Shown: positions 16,791 to 26,391, counted from the first letter of the stretch. The stretch: 64,000 bases of DNA from Nitrosarchaeum sp. (GCA_023265135.1 JAHFUM010000003.1:62001-126000), one strand, 5' to 3'. Made by a program: numbers and translations. Notes: generated by a model not told the origin, from the sequence alone.

Positions 16791-17516
16791 ATGCAAGAGG
16801 GGTTTCCAGAAGCAGAAGTATTTGAAATTAAAAAAGCAGAACTCAACAGTCCCATAATATTTGCAGGGTTTGTAGGTGCAGGTCTTGTAGGACCACTTGC
16901 AATTAGTCACATTATTGAAGAATTAAAAATGGAAGAAATAGGGTTAATGAGATCAAAATATCTTCCACCATCAACTGTTTTTATGAATGGCAGATTACGT
17001 CATCCTTTTAGATTTTATGCAAACAAAGAAGGAACAGTATGTACAATAATTTGCGAAATAACATTAAGAATGGAAGGATTGTATTCACTTGTTTCAGCTA
17101 TTTTAGATTGGGCGGATAAAAAAGGCTCAAAAGAAATTGTGATTCTTGATGGGATAGCAAGCGAGGAACACGACAATAAAGCATATTGTGCAGCAGGAGA
17201 AGATTTGATAAGAACTATGGCAGACAAAGACATCAATATGATCTCACAGGGATTCATAACTGGAATTCCAGGAGGAATTTTAAATGAATGTATTGTAAGA
17301 AAGATTAAAGGAATATCACTACTTGCAAAAGCAAACAAGACATCACCTGACCCTGTAGCTGCATCGACATTAATAGAGGCACTAAATAGATTCTATGACA
17401 TGAAAATAGATACATCCGATTTAAAAAAAGAAAAAGATAGAATCAATTCAGAATTTAGCGAATTATCTCAAAAATATGTAGAACATAGAGAGGAATTTGC
17501 CGGCATGTACATGTGA
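16791..17516 (+). CDS. PAC2-family proteasome-assembly-chaperone-like protein
   Basis: The 241-aa product follows the PAC2 pattern: IIFAGFVGAGLVGPLAISHII near the N-terminus, IGLMRSKYLPP, a VILDGIAS strand and FITGIPGGILNEC, then TSPDPVAASTLIEALNRFY and a charged C-terminal helix. Archaeal PAC2 proteins resemble eukaryotic 20S proteasome assembly chaperones; their role in archaea is not settled. A GTG/TTG-free ATG at 16791 gives the full domain. It precedes purM by 50 bases on the same strand. Confidence 0.85.
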   Translation: MQEGFPEAEVFEIKKAELNSPIIFAGFVGAGLVGPLAISHIIEELKMEEIGLMRSKYLPPSTVFMNGRLRHPFRFYANKEGTVCTIICEITLRMEGLYSLVSAILDWADKKGSKEIVILDGIASEEHDNKAYCAAGEDLIRTMADKDINMISQGFITGIPGGILNECIVRKIKGISLLAKANKTSPDPVAASTLIEALNRFYDMKIDTSDLKKEKDRINSEFSELSQKYVEHREEFAGMYM

Positions 17517-17565
17517 GCCAATAACTAGGCAAATTCTTTTATTCACAGCAAATACGCATGAAACT

Positions 17566-18588
17566 ATGGTCTTAACCTACAAAAAGGCAGGCGTGGACAT
17601 AGCTAGGATCAAACAAAGTCAAGATGTAATAGGTAAGATGATTGAATCAACACATAGACTCCAAAAAATGGCAAAAATCAAACATGGTTTTGGACATTAT
17701 GCAGGGATTGTAGAAATTCCAGGAGGAAAATTATTAGCTACCCATACAGATGGTGTGGGAACTAAAGTAGTAATTGCAAATTTGATGAAAAAATACGATA
17801 CAATTGGAATTGATTGTGTTGCAATGAATGTAAATGATATAATCTGTATTGGTGCAACTCCCATCTCATTTGTAGATTATATTGCAGCAAATAAAAATGA
17901 TCAAAGAATTTTTAAAGAAATTGTATATGGACTGGTTAAAGGTGCGAAGAAATCTGCAATGCCAATTGTTGGAGGGGAAACAGCAATAATGCCTGATGTC
18001 ATTGCGGGAAAAGGATTTTCATTTGATTTAGCTGGAATGGTAGTAGGACTTGTTTCAAAAAAAGATTTGGTGCTTGGAGATAAAATAAAAACAGGCGATA
18101 TCATCACAGGTGCAAAAAGTAGTGGAATCCATTCAAACGGGTATTCGTTAGCAAGAAAAGCACTTTTGACAAAATATTCTATAAAAGATAGAGTAAAAGG
18201 AGTGGGAATAATAGGAGAAGCTCTTTTGGCACCTACAGAGATTTATGTAAAACCAGTTTTAGAAATAATTCAAAAATGCAAAGTCAATGGATTAGCACAT
18301 ATTACAGGCGGAGCATTTACAAAATTACTCCGTCTCAAAAAAATAGGATACGACATAGATTCATTACCGATGACTCCACCTATAATGAAATTAATTGAAG
18401 AACAGGGTGTGAAGCCAGATGAGATGTACAAGACATTTAACATGGGGGTAGGATTTTGCGTTATTGCATCAAAAGATCAAACAGATAAAATAAAATCAAT
18501 ATTTAAAAAACATAACATCTCAAGTCAAAAAATTGGTCAGATTACATCCAATAAAGGAGTTTTTGTAAATTCCACAAAAATTGCATGA
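17566..18588 (+). CDS. purM: Phosphoribosylformylglycinamidine cyclo-ligase (AIR synthetase)
   Basis: The 340-aa protein matches PurM: TYKKAGVDI at the start, GFGHYAGI, LATHTDGVGTKV (ATP-site acidic residue), DCVAMNVNDIICIGATPISFVDY, GGETAIMPDV, and GAKSSGIHSNGYSLAR. It closes the imidazole ring of AIR in purine synthesis, in the cytosol. The ATG at 17566 was chosen because it begins the conserved N-terminus; the frame opens farther upstream inside the PAC2 gene. A T-rich TATA-like stretch lies 22-30 bases before this ATG. Confidence 0.95.
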   Translation: MVLTYKKAGVDIARIKQSQDVIGKMIESTHRLQKMAKIKHGFGHYAGIVEIPGGKLLATHTDGVGTKVVIANLMKKYDTIGIDCVAMNVNDIICIGATPISFVDYIAANKNDQRIFKEIVYGLVKGAKKSAMPIVGGETAIMPDVIAGKGFSFDLAGMVVGLVSKKDLVLGDKIKTGDIITGAKSSGIHSNGYSLARKALLTKYSIKDRVKGVGIIGEALLAPTEIYVKPVLEIIQKCKVNGLAHITGGAFTKLLRLKKIGYDIDSLPMTPPIMKLIEEQGVKPDEMYKTFNMGVGFCVIASKDQTDKIKSIFKKHNISSQKIGQITSNKGVFVNSTKIA

Positions 18589-18662
18589 TAATTTGACAAT
18601 TATGAAAGAACGTTCAATCAATAATTACCTTATATGAGCAGAGTTTATTCAAAAATAGAGAA

Positions 18663-20087
18663 ATGCGAGTAGCATTAATTAATAAAAAGACAGCAATAGG
18701 ACTTTTTCTTTTAGGTATCAGTTCCATTCTAATCTGGATAATTCCAGAGATAATTGGATTTGACGCAAGTATTCCCTTGCGTCTTTTGGCAATAGTTTTG
18801 CTTTCAATATATGTCGTACTAGCGTTTGAGATCGTTCATAGAACAGTAATTGTATTGATGGCGGCCACCATTGCGATTATAATTGGAATCACTACTGGTC
18901 TTTTTTCAGCTCACGAAAGTTTTGAATTTGCAGTTCGTTCTGTTGATTTTAACACAATAGGTCTTTTGTTAGGGATGATGATCATTGTGACCATTTTAGC
19001 AGAGACAGGAATTTTCCAGTACATTGGAATCAAGATGTGCAAGGCATCTAAAGGAAACATGTGGAAGCTTCTGGTCATGATGAGTGTATTTACAGCAGTG
19101 ACATCTATGTTCATAGATAATGTCACCACAATTCTGCTTATGATTCCCGTAACTTTTTCAATATTCAAAACTTTTCGTATGTCACCTATTCCCTTTATAC
19201 TCGCACTTGTACTTGCATCAAACATAGGTGGAACAGCAACTCTTATTGGAGACCCACCAAACATAATGATAGGTTCAGCTGCCAATATTGATTTTAGCAC
19301 ATTTTTTATTCACATGGGACCTGCAATTGGAATTTCGTTAATAGCATCACTGATTTTATTCAAAGTGTTCTTCAGAAAAGATCTAAAGATAAAACCACAA
19401 AATCTTGAAGAATTAATGAACCAAGATGAAAGATCTTTGATTAAAGATAAATCACTTTTGGTAAAATCATTATTGGTTTTGTTTGGCGTCATAATACTTT
19501 TTGTCATTCATGGAATTTTGAACATTGAACCTTCACTTGTTGCTCTTGGTGGAGCGGGGGTTTTGTTACTAATATCAAAAATAAAACCGGAAAAAGTATT
19601 ACATGAAGTAGACTGGAATACCCTCATATTCTTTGCATGTCTTTTCATCACGATAAACATTGCAAAAGAATCAGGAATGATTGATGTGTTAGCTAAGACT
19701 GCACTTAGCATTACAGCAGGAAATACATGGACGAGTTTCTTTATGATAACATGGGTATCTGGCATTGCGAGTGCTTTTGTAGATAACATACCATTTGCTG
19801 CAACAATGATACCGCTAATTGAAGTACTTAATCAAAGTCCAGCCATTACTGCAGAATTTCATAGTGCAGTTAGTCCGCTTTGGTGGGCATTATCATTAGG
19901 AGTAGGACTTGGTGGAAATGGGACTCTTATTGGTTCTAGTGCAGGTGTAATTGCAATAGGATTGGCAGAAAAGTATGGTTATAAAATTTCATTTATGCAA
20001 TTCTTCAAAATAGGATTCCCATTCATGATAATAACAATAGCCACAGGAAGTGCTGTTTTGATGATTGGACTAATGATGAAATCCTAA
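18663..20087 (+). CDS. ArsB/NhaD (ion transporter superfamily) permease
   Basis: The 474-aa protein has 11-12 hydrophobic segments and the signature SNIGGTATLIGDPPNIMIG (about 186-204), with a second half-repeat GVGLGGNGTLIGSSAGV near 420. FIDNVTTILLMIP and FVDNIPFAATMIP form the matching inverted-repeat pairs. This is the ArsB/NhaD/P-protein branch of the ion transporter superfamily in the cell membrane. Candidates for the transported ion are Na+/H+ exchange, arsenite or dicarboxylate. No arsenic genes are adjacent, so Na+/H+ exchange is a mild preference. Confidence 0.85.
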   Translation: MRVALINKKTAIGLFLLGISSILIWIIPEIIGFDASIPLRLLAIVLLSIYVVLAFEIVHRTVIVLMAATIAIIIGITTGLFSAHESFEFAVRSVDFNTIGLLLGMMIIVTILAETGIFQYIGIKMCKASKGNMWKLLVMMSVFTAVTSMFIDNVTTILLMIPVTFSIFKTFRMSPIPFILALVLASNIGGTATLIGDPPNIMIGSAANIDFSTFFIHMGPAIGISLIASLILFKVFFRKDLKIKPQNLEELMNQDERSLIKDKSLLVKSLLVLFGVIILFVIHGILNIEPSLVALGGAGVLLLISKIKPEKVLHEVDWNTLIFFACLFITINIAKESGMIDVLAKTALSITAGNTWTSFFMITWVSGIASAFVDNIPFAATMIPLIEVLNQSPAITAEFHSAVSPLWWALSLGVGLGGNGTLIGSSAGVIAIGLAEKYGYKISFMQFFKIGFPFMIITIATGSAVLMIGLMMKS

Positions 20088-20196
20088 CCAATTAAAATGA
20101 CTTCCAAAAGTACAAAATAACAAACTCTAAGAGATATTGAAAATAGAAACTATGAAGTTATTTAACGAATTTATGTATAATATAACAGGAGTATTC

Positions 20197-21789
20197 ATGA
20201 ATAAGTTGGAGCCCATATTTTCAAAAGCGTGTGGGGAGATCATGCAAAATCTTCTAACTGTAGATGAACCAACTAAAAAACAGGTCAAAGAAGAAATTAA
20301 AAAAATATGTGCAAAATATGCACTTGAGAGAATTCCCAGAAATTATGAAATTCTTTCAATGGCAAAAAATTCAGATTTTTCTAGATTACAAAAAGTATTG
20401 CTTAAAAAACCAATCAAAACAGCATCAGGAGTATCAATAATAGCATTAATGCCAAAACCATATGCATGCCCACATGGAAGATGTACGTATTGTCCAGGAG
20501 GAATTGAATACAATTCGCCAAACAGCTACACAGGAAAGGAACCATCTACACTTAATGCAATTGAAAATAATTATGATCCCAAACTCCAAATCACAACAAA
20601 AATTGAAAAATTAATTGCATATGGACATGATCCATCAAAGATGGAAGTAGTAATTGTGGGAGGGACGTTTCTGTTTATGCCAAAAGACTATCAAGAAAAT
20701 TTCATAAAATCTTGCTATGATGCACTAAACGGAGTTGATTCAAATAACTTAGAAGAAGCAAAATCCAACAACGAACATGCAAAAATAAGAAATGTGGGAT
20801 TTACAATTGAAACAAAACCAGATTACTGTAAACAAAAGCACATCGATGCAATGTTAAATTATGGAATTACGAGAATAGAGATTGGAGTACAGACATTACA
20901 AGAAAGAATTTACAAGATTGTCAACAGAGGACACAATTACAATGACGTCGTAGAATCATTTCAGATTTCAAAAGATGCAGGGTACAAAATTGTGGCACAT
21001 ATGATGCCAGGGCTTCCTACAATGTCTCCAGATGAAGATATTTCTGATTTTAAAAAATTATTTGATGACCCACAACTTAAACCAGACATGTTGAAAATTT
21101 ATCCGTCGTTAGTAATAGAAAACACCCCACTTTATGAAGAATACAAACGTGGGGAATACACGCCATATTCAGATCAAGATATGATCAGAGTTCTAACCGA
21201 AGTAAAGAAAAATATTCCAAAATGGGTTCGAATTATGAGAGTGCAAAGAGAAATATCACCAAATGAGATTATAGCAGGTCCAAAATCAGGGAATCTTCGA
21301 CAAATAGTACTTCAAAATCTAAGCAAACAAGGTAGTTCATGTAGATGTATTAGATGCAGAGAGGCAGGATTGACAAATAAAAAGTCACATGATCAGAATC
21401 TGAATCTAAACAGAATTAATTATGAATCATCTGAAGGAAATGAGGTATTTTTGTCATATGAAGATTCAAACGATTCAATCTATGGATTTCTTAGATTAAG
21501 AAAACCAAGTATTCATGCACACCGAAAAGAAGTTGGAAACAATTCATGTATTGTACGGGAATTACATGTATACGGTAAGTCATTGAAGTTAGGCGAGAAG
21601 GGAGAAAATGAAATACAGCATTCAGGTTTGGGGAAAAATTTGATGAAGGAGGCTGAAAAAATTTCTAAAGAAGAATTTGATGCTACAAAACTCCTAGTGA
21701 TAAGTGCTGTAGGAACAAGAGAATATTATCAAAAATTAGGGTATTCGTTATATGGACCATACATGACAAAATCATTGAATCAGGAATAA
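20197..21789 (+). CDS. elp3: Elp3-type tRNA U34 carboxymethyl transferase (radical SAM plus acetyltransferase)
   Basis: The protein (530 aa from this ATG) has the radical-SAM cluster CPHGRCTYC (C91, C96, C99 with this start), the GGTFLFMP and TRIEIGVQT segments of the SAM barrel, and a C-terminal GNAT domain (RELHVYGKSLKLG, then HSGLGKNLMKEAE, ending YYQKLGYSLYGPYM). Elp3 makes 5-carboxymethyl-type modifications at wobble uridine of tRNA. In-frame starts also exist at 20137 (TTG), 20152 and 20173; 20197 was chosen because the recognisable N-terminus (MNKLEPIFSKACGEI) begins there. It lies 3 bases before lysK, a second tRNA-related gene. Confidence 0.93.
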   Translation: MNKLEPIFSKACGEIMQNLLTVDEPTKKQVKEEIKKICAKYALERIPRNYEILSMAKNSDFSRLQKVLLKKPIKTASGVSIIALMPKPYACPHGRCTYCPGGIEYNSPNSYTGKEPSTLNAIENNYDPKLQITTKIEKLIAYGHDPSKMEVVIVGGTFLFMPKDYQENFIKSCYDALNGVDSNNLEEAKSNNEHAKIRNVGFTIETKPDYCKQKHIDAMLNYGITRIEIGVQTLQERIYKIVNRGHNYNDVVESFQISKDAGYKIVAHMMPGLPTMSPDEDISDFKKLFDDPQLKPDMLKIYPSLVIENTPLYEEYKRGEYTPYSDQDMIRVLTEVKKNIPKWVRIMRVQREISPNEIIAGPKSGNLRQIVLQNLSKQGSSCRCIRCREAGLTNKKSHDQNLNLNRINYESSEGNEVFLSYEDSNDSIYGFLRLRKPSIHAHRKEVGNNSCIVRELHVYGKSLKLGEKGENEIQHSGLGKNLMKEAEKISKEEFDATKLLVISAVGTREYYQKLGYSLYGPYMTKSLNQE

Positions 21790-21792
21790 GAT

Positions 21793-23379
21793 ATGTCAGA
21801 GCAGGAAATATTTGGGAAAGGAACTTGGATAGACAAGTTAGCTCATGAATTACTAGAGCGTGAAAAATCTTTAGATAGGAGTTTAGATTTGTTACGAGTT
21901 GAAAGTGGACTAGGAGCTTCAGGAGTACCACATATTGGAAGTTTAGGAGATGCAGTTAGAGCATATGGAGTAAAACTTGCACTAGAAAATTTCGGATACA
22001 AGTCAGAATTAATTGCATACTCTGACGATTTAGATGGATTAAGAAAGATTCCAGAAGGATTCCCTGATTCTTTAGAAGAACATTTGGGAAAACCCGTTTC
22101 ATTAATTCCAGATCCATATGGATGTCATGAGTCATATGGAATGCATATGAGTAGTATTCTTTTAGATGGTCTTGACAAAATGGGAATAAAATATGAATTT
22201 AGAAGAGCACAAGACACATACAAGAAAGGATTACTAAAAGATCAAATTCACACAATTCTGCAAAATAGTTCAAAGATAGGTGATAAGATTTCAGAACTTG
22301 TAGGACAAGATAAATTTCAAAAGTTTCTTCCATATTTTCCAGTTTGTTCCAATTGCAATAGACTCTACACAGCAGAAGCATTCGAGTATTTACCAGAAGA
22401 GAAGAAAGTAAGATACAAGTGCCATGATGCAGAAATTGGCTCAAAAATGATGAAAGGCTGTGGGCATAATGGAGAAGCAGACATTACCAAAGATTTGGGA
22501 AAATTAGCATGGAAGGTAGAATTTGCTGCAAGATGGGCAGCATTTGATATCAGATTCGAAGCATATGGAAAAGACATCATGGATTCTGTAAAGGTAAACG
22601 ATTGGGTATCAGATGAAATTTTAAATTTTCCTCATCCTCATCATGTCAAATATGAAATGTTTTTGGATAAAGGTGGGAAAAAAATTTCAAAATCATTAGG
22701 CAATGTTGTTACAGGACAAAAATGGATGGAGTTTGGAAGTCCAAAATCAATACTATTACTTCTGTACAAAAGAATTACAGGTGCAAGAGAATTAGGATTT
22801 GAAGACATTCCATCATTAATGAACGAATACAATGAATTAGAAGACATATTTTTTGGAAAAATCAAAGTAGACAATCAAGCCAAGCTAATAAAATCAAAAG
22901 GACTTTATGAATACGTGAATCTGCTAGAATCTCCAAAGGAGCCAAGCATTCACATCAATTACCGGCTATTAGTAGAATTATGCAAAATGTTCAAAGAAGA
23001 TAGAACTGAAAGAGTTATGAAAAAATTGTTAGATTACGGAGTAATCAAAAATCCAGATCCTCAAATAGAAAAATTAATAGAGTTGGCAGGAAATTTTGCA
23101 GATCAGTTTGATCAACAAGAAAAAGTAGAAATAGACATAAATGAATCAGCAAAAAAAATTCTGAAATATCTAGTAGATACACTTTATGCAGAAGAGGAAC
23201 CAGAAGATATTCAAAATACAATATATCAAATTGCAAAATCAAACGGGGTAGAACCAAAGGATTTCTTTAAAATATTATATCAAATAATATTGGGGACATC
23301 AAGAGGTCCTAAAATTGGACCACTTATCTCAGATATCGGAAGAAAACAAGTTGCAAAAACAATTTCAGAATACATCTAA
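21793..23379 (+). CDS. lysK: Class I lysyl-tRNA synthetase
   Basis: The 528-aa protein is the archaeal class I LysRS: HIGH-type motif PHIGSL (46-51), YSDDLDGLRKIP, a zinc region CSNCNRLY, and KMSKS-type KISKS near residue 298. It charges tRNA-Lys with lysine. It follows elp3 after 3 bases, so co-transcription is likely. The C-terminal helical bundle is present up to ISEYI and the length is typical. The alternative class II enzyme is unrelated. Confidence 0.97.
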   Translation: MSEQEIFGKGTWIDKLAHELLEREKSLDRSLDLLRVESGLGASGVPHIGSLGDAVRAYGVKLALENFGYKSELIAYSDDLDGLRKIPEGFPDSLEEHLGKPVSLIPDPYGCHESYGMHMSSILLDGLDKMGIKYEFRRAQDTYKKGLLKDQIHTILQNSSKIGDKISELVGQDKFQKFLPYFPVCSNCNRLYTAEAFEYLPEEKKVRYKCHDAEIGSKMMKGCGHNGEADITKDLGKLAWKVEFAARWAAFDIRFEAYGKDIMDSVKVNDWVSDEILNFPHPHHVKYEMFLDKGGKKISKSLGNVVTGQKWMEFGSPKSILLLLYKRITGARELGFEDIPSLMNEYNELEDIFFGKIKVDNQAKLIKSKGLYEYVNLLESPKEPSIHINYRLLVELCKMFKEDRTERVMKKLLDYGVIKNPDPQIEKLIELAGNFADQFDQQEKVEIDINESAKKILKYLVDTLYAEEEPEDIQNTIYQIAKSNGVEPKDFFKILYQIILGTSRGPKIGPLISDIGRKQVAKTISEYI

Positions 23380-23384
23380 AAATT

Positions 23385-23585
23385 ATGGCACACAGTGAAC
23401 ACAATAAATCAAGAAACAGTGGAAGTTTTGGACTAATAATATTTGGAGCATTGTTATTATTTTTAGCACCCAACATACATCCCAGCAACCCAGAATTAGG
23501 AATCATTGCATTAATTGGTGGAATTATAATTGGTGGAATTGGATTTTATCTCAAATTCATTCATACAAAAACAAAACAAGTGTAA
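23385..23585 (+). CDS. Small two-span membrane protein
   Basis: The 66-aa product has a short polar N-terminus and two hydrophobic segments (about 14-28, GLIIFGALLLFLAP; and 37-57, IGIIALIGGIIIGGIGFYL) joined by a short loop, ending with basic residues. It follows lysK by 5 bases, which suggests co-transcription. No family was recognised and no function can be given. Confidence 0.6.
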   Translation: MAHSEHNKSRNSGSFGLIIFGALLLFLAPNIHPSNPELGIIALIGGIIIGGIGFYLKFIHTKTKQV

Positions 23586-23622
23586 AGAAACGTTCATCTT
23601 TTGGGAAATTTTGAAGGTAATC

Positions 23623-24411
23623 ATGGGTCTTTTTGGAAAGAAAAAGGAAGAAGCAGATGAAAAAATATCAGAAAAAAGCGAAGAATTGGTTCTAAAAGAA
23701 GCACTTGAGGCAGAAGTAGAAAATTTACAAAAAGAATTCAGAACAAAACAAGAAGAAATTGAAAGCATCACAAAAAAACTACAAAATGTAAAAGATGAAT
23801 ACGACTTAGCTACAAGCAATTTGATGTCAGTAAAAAAAGAATCCAATCAGAAAAAAATGGAACTTGACACGATATATTTAGAATATAAAAATATTAAATC
23901 AAAAATAAGCGATGCAGAAGAAAGACTGGATAAAGACAAAAAATCAACTGATGAGTTTGAAAAAACGGAATCAAGTTTCATAAAAATGAAGGAAGAATTT
24001 GAAAAATATACAAAAGAACGTGATGAAATTAAAGAAAAAATCTCAGAAGAACAAACCACTTTGCATGGAATACGTGCACAGATAATTCAAGCAAAAAAAG
24101 AGTTAGAGGAGATCAATTCAAGGATTTACAATGCAAGACAAGAAGTAAGAAATCCACAAGGTAATATTGATGAAACAAGTGTGTTTACATCTAAAGAAAA
24201 AGAGTTCATAGTAGGAGAGACGGTGGCTAAAAAAGAAGTAAAAGGAATCATAGAGGCTGCAAGTGTAGTTGTAGGATCATTAAAATCAAAATTAAGTATG
24301 ACAGAAAAGGAGTTAGAAACAGTTCATGGATTACTAGAAAAAGAGCGTAAGGAACACAATCAGACTAAAAATGAACTTCAAAAACTAAAAGAAAAATCAA
24401 ATCAGAATTAA
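23623..24411 (+). CDS. Coiled-coil protein
   Basis: The 262-aa product begins MGLFGKKKEEADEK and is nearly continuous charged coiled coil (about 15-200), followed by a compact segment (KEFIVGETVAKKEVKGIIEAASVV) and another coiled-coil end. The ATG at 23623 was chosen over the frame opening at 23530, which overlaps the preceding gene. The short amphipathic MGLFGKKK start is shared with the AN1-finger protein at 14202 and may be a membrane or protein-interaction tag. Structural or scaffolding roles are possible; function unknown. Confidence 0.65.
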   Translation: MGLFGKKKEEADEKISEKSEELVLKEALEAEVENLQKEFRTKQEEIESITKKLQNVKDEYDLATSNLMSVKKESNQKKMELDTIYLEYKNIKSKISDAEERLDKDKKSTDEFEKTESSFIKMKEEFEKYTKERDEIKEKISEEQTTLHGIRAQIIQAKKELEEINSRIYNARQEVRNPQGNIDETSVFTSKEKEFIVGETVAKKEVKGIIEAASVVVGSLKSKLSMTEKELETVHGLLEKERKEHNQTKNELQKLKEKSNQN

Positions 24412-24451
24412 CACTTACGTTCTGTTAAAAACGATTAAATTAATTTTCAAT

Positions 24452-24550
24452 TCATCGCATGAAATCTACAGCATATAATGAGAAAAAGAAAAATGCAATA
24501 CCACCACCTATGATGGCAACCCATGCAACAATTTGTTTAATTTTAGACAT
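24452..24550 (-). CDS. Single-span 32-aa membrane protein
   Basis: A complete small reading frame: basic start MSKIKQ, one hydrophobic segment (about 7-28, with GGGIAFFFFSLYAV), then DFMR and a TGA stop. Positive charges before the span predict an N-in orientation. An A+T-rich TTTATTAAA lies 9-17 bases upstream. It is too short for standard gene finders. It could be a subunit-like peptide of a membrane complex, but no partner is adjacent. Confidence 0.5.
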   Translation of the reverse strand: MSKIKQIVAWVAIIGGGIAFFFFSLYAVDFMR

Positions 24551-24676
24551 TACTGTAAATTTAATAAACATATTATTGAATCTATTTGATTTTCAAAGTG
24601 TAATTTACATTAATAGATTTTGCATATAGCTTGTAAATATCAAAGTCGGTATTAAAAATAATGCAGGTAAATTAAG

Positions 24677-24850
24677 TTAGCCGTAAATTAAACAGTGTTC
24701 ACACTCACAATTTGTTTGCTGTTTTAACTTTACTAAGCATTTTTTGTGTTGACCAGCTTGACATTGAACACATACCTGATCTATGTTATCAACACTAGTG
24801 TATTTTTTTGATTGATCAAAGCCAAATCCACCATCTTGAGGTCCAACCAT
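24677..24850 (-). CDS. 57-aa cysteine-rich protein
   Basis: The frame runs ATG to TAA and encodes MVGPQDGGFGFDQSKKY at the start and a metal-site-like pattern: CVQC (27-30), C38, then CECEHC (48-53), with H35 and H52 also available. Six cysteines in 57 residues, with charged linkers and no signal peptide, indicate a cytosolic zinc or iron-sulfur-sized protein. Only this frame is open across the region. Family not recognised; probably a lineage-conserved small protein. Confidence 0.6.
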   Translation of the reverse strand: MVGPQDGGFGFDQSKKYTSVDNIDQVCVQCQAGQHKKCLVKLKQQTNCECEHCLIYG

Positions 24851-25030
24851 GTCTAGATTTACTTTAAAGCAGTATTTCTACTTCACGGAAAAACTCTTTT
24901 TTATTTCATAAATCATGTTAATTCAAAATAAAATCAAATATGAAAGATGTAGGCATGATAAGTTCTACAAATAAAGAATCATCACAGTTATTCTGTTAAT
25001 TTAAAAAAATTTTAATACAGTACTAGTTTC

Positions 25031-25222
25031 TTAGTCGTTATTCTTATCGGATTTTTTTTCTGAATCAGGCTTATCCCATAAATGCATAGTTCCACGAATC
25101 ATAAAAGAGCCAACGATTATAGCGATAATTCCTCCTATAATAAAAAGGAAAAAACGACCTATACTTTTGATATTAGCCAACAAATACAATATGATTAGTG
25201 TGTAATTATAATTGTCTAACAA
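25031..25222 (-). CDS. Small single-span membrane protein
   Basis: The 63-aa product has hydrophobic stretches near 7-16 and 22-42 (GRFFLFIIGGIIAIIVGSFMI), then HLWDKPDSEKKSDKNND, a charged cytosolic or external tail. The start is uncertain; a shorter version beginning after residue 18 would have one span. No known family. Confidence 0.5.
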   Translation of the reverse strand: MLDNYNYTLIILYLLANIKSIGRFFLFIIGGIIAIIVGSFMIRGTMHLWDKPDSEKKSDKNND

Positions 25223-25260
25223 ACAAGATTAAAGAAGATGGAAATTGAGGTTAACGGGTA

Positions 25261-25377
25261 ATGAATTGCAATAATAAAAAAATTGGGTGTTATCATGACA
25301 ATTCAATTCACTTTGAAGGTAATGGCAAATGTCTTGTAAAAGGTTGCAAATGTGAGAAATATATAGTCAGACAATAA
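25261..25377 (+). CDS. 38-aa cysteine-rich protein
   Basis: A complete frame from ATG to TAA encodes C3, C10, H12, C24, C30 and C32 with glycine-rich turns (FEGNGKCLVKGCKCEKY), a spacing that fits a single metal-binding knuckle. An upstream seven-codon frame starting at 25238 ends in TAATG, its stop overlapping this ATG, so coupled translation is possible. It lies between two minus-strand genes. Small size makes the call tentative. Confidence 0.45.
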   Translation: MNCNNKKIGCYHDNSIHFEGNGKCLVKGCKCEKYIVRQ

Positions 25378-25491
25378 ACGTCAGACAAAAAATCATTTGT
25401 CATAATTGTACTCAAAAAATCCAAATCATTAAAATTCAAATCAAAAATTAATTCAGATAAAAATTATCAGTTAAAACTAGAAGTGTTTTGT

Positions 25492-25824
25492 TTAAAGAAA
25501 TGACAGTTTTCTTTCCAATTCTTGAATTTCTTTTTGATACATTTCAGATTTTGCCTGAGCAAATTGTTTTTGTGCATGAATAATTGCAGTCAGCGCCTCT
25601 TTGTAATTAGAATCATTTTCTTTAATTACACTACAAGAATCAAGTGAGGTCAAATGTCCAGTAACAGTTGCCATTGCACCTTTTTGATGAAATTTTACAA
25701 TTCCACTAAATGCTTCAATTAACATGTATCCAGATTCAGACTTGCATTTGTAGGTAACTCTCCCTGTTTCAGTATTGAATAATTGGGTAATTCCTCCTGG
25801 CATTTTTGTAACTGTAACGGTCAT
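25492..25824 (-). CDS. Hypothetical protein with C-terminal coiled coil
   Basis: The 110-aa product has a beta-rich N-terminal part (VTVTKMPGGITQLFNTETG, later KFHQKGAMATVTGH) and a helical C-terminus (QKQFAQAKSEMYQKEIQELERK). No cysteines form a metal site and no signal peptide is seen. It precedes the ferritin gene in genome order on the same strand but is 48 bases downstream of it in transcription. Function unknown. Confidence 0.55.
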   Translation of the reverse strand: MTVTVTKMPGGITQLFNTETGRVTYKCKSESGYMLIEAFSGIVKFHQKGAMATVTGHLTSLDSCSVIKENDSNYKEALTAIIHAQKQFAQAKSEMYQKEIQELERKLSFL

Positions 25825-25872
25825 AAAACATTGAAAAAGTATGGAGTATTAATGATTTTAGAAAAGTGATTG

Positions 25873-26391
25873 TTACGAAGTAGAGTTTGAGGCATGTGAT
25901 TCAACGAATTCGGCAAGAATTTTATCTATCACATTAATTGCAATCTTGTCTCTTCCAATTAGATCAAACTTTTTTATCAGAGTTTCAAACTTTGTTTCCT
26001 CTTGCACTTGTTCATTTACAAACCATTCCAGAAATGCTTGTGTCGGATGATCTTTGTCTTTTTGTGCAATTTCAACCATCTTGTGTATTGCACTTGTAAC
26101 TGTTTGTTCTCCATTGAGTGCAGTTTTTAAAATTGATTCGAGAGATTTGAAATTACTTGAAGGCAATTTTACTGCAGGAATTACCGCTGGAACTCCCAAA
26201 TTATTTAGATAATGAACAAATTTCAGCATGTGTGATCTTTCTTCATCAGATTGCGCATAAAAGTAACTTGCACTGCCCTCATATCCAGTAAGTTCGGACC
26301 AAGACGCCATTGCCAAATAGACGTTTGATGCGTTTGCTTCAAGAAGGATTTGGTTGTTCAATGCATTTTTCATATTTTCAGAAATTTTCAT
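25873..26391 (-). CDS. ftn: Ferritin (non-haem iron storage)
   Basis: The 172-aa protein is a four-helix ferritin: E18 in LLEANAS, the EERSHM pair on helix B (E and H iron ligands, about 51-55), E near 94 in MVEIAQKDKDHPTQAFLEWF, and NEQVQEE on helix D. It oxidises and stores iron in a 24-subunit shell in the cytosol. The ATG at 26391 gives the usual ferritin start; the frame opens 63 bases earlier but the extra residues are not ferritin-like. Confidence 0.93.
   Translation of the reverse strand: MKISENMKNALNNQILLEANASNVYLAMASWSELTGYEGSASYFYAQSDEERSHMLKFVHYLNNLGVPAVIPAVKLPSSNFKSLESILKTALNGEQTVTSAIHKMVEIAQKDKDHPTQAFLEWFVNEQVQEETKFETLIKKFDLIGRDKIAINVIDKILAEFVESHASNSTS

Noticed and set aside
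16723-16857. 44-codon basic frame overlapping the PAC2 start
   Set aside because: The best TATA box (about 16703-16712) would start transcription after its ATG, and most of its length is a shifted frame of the PAC2 gene.
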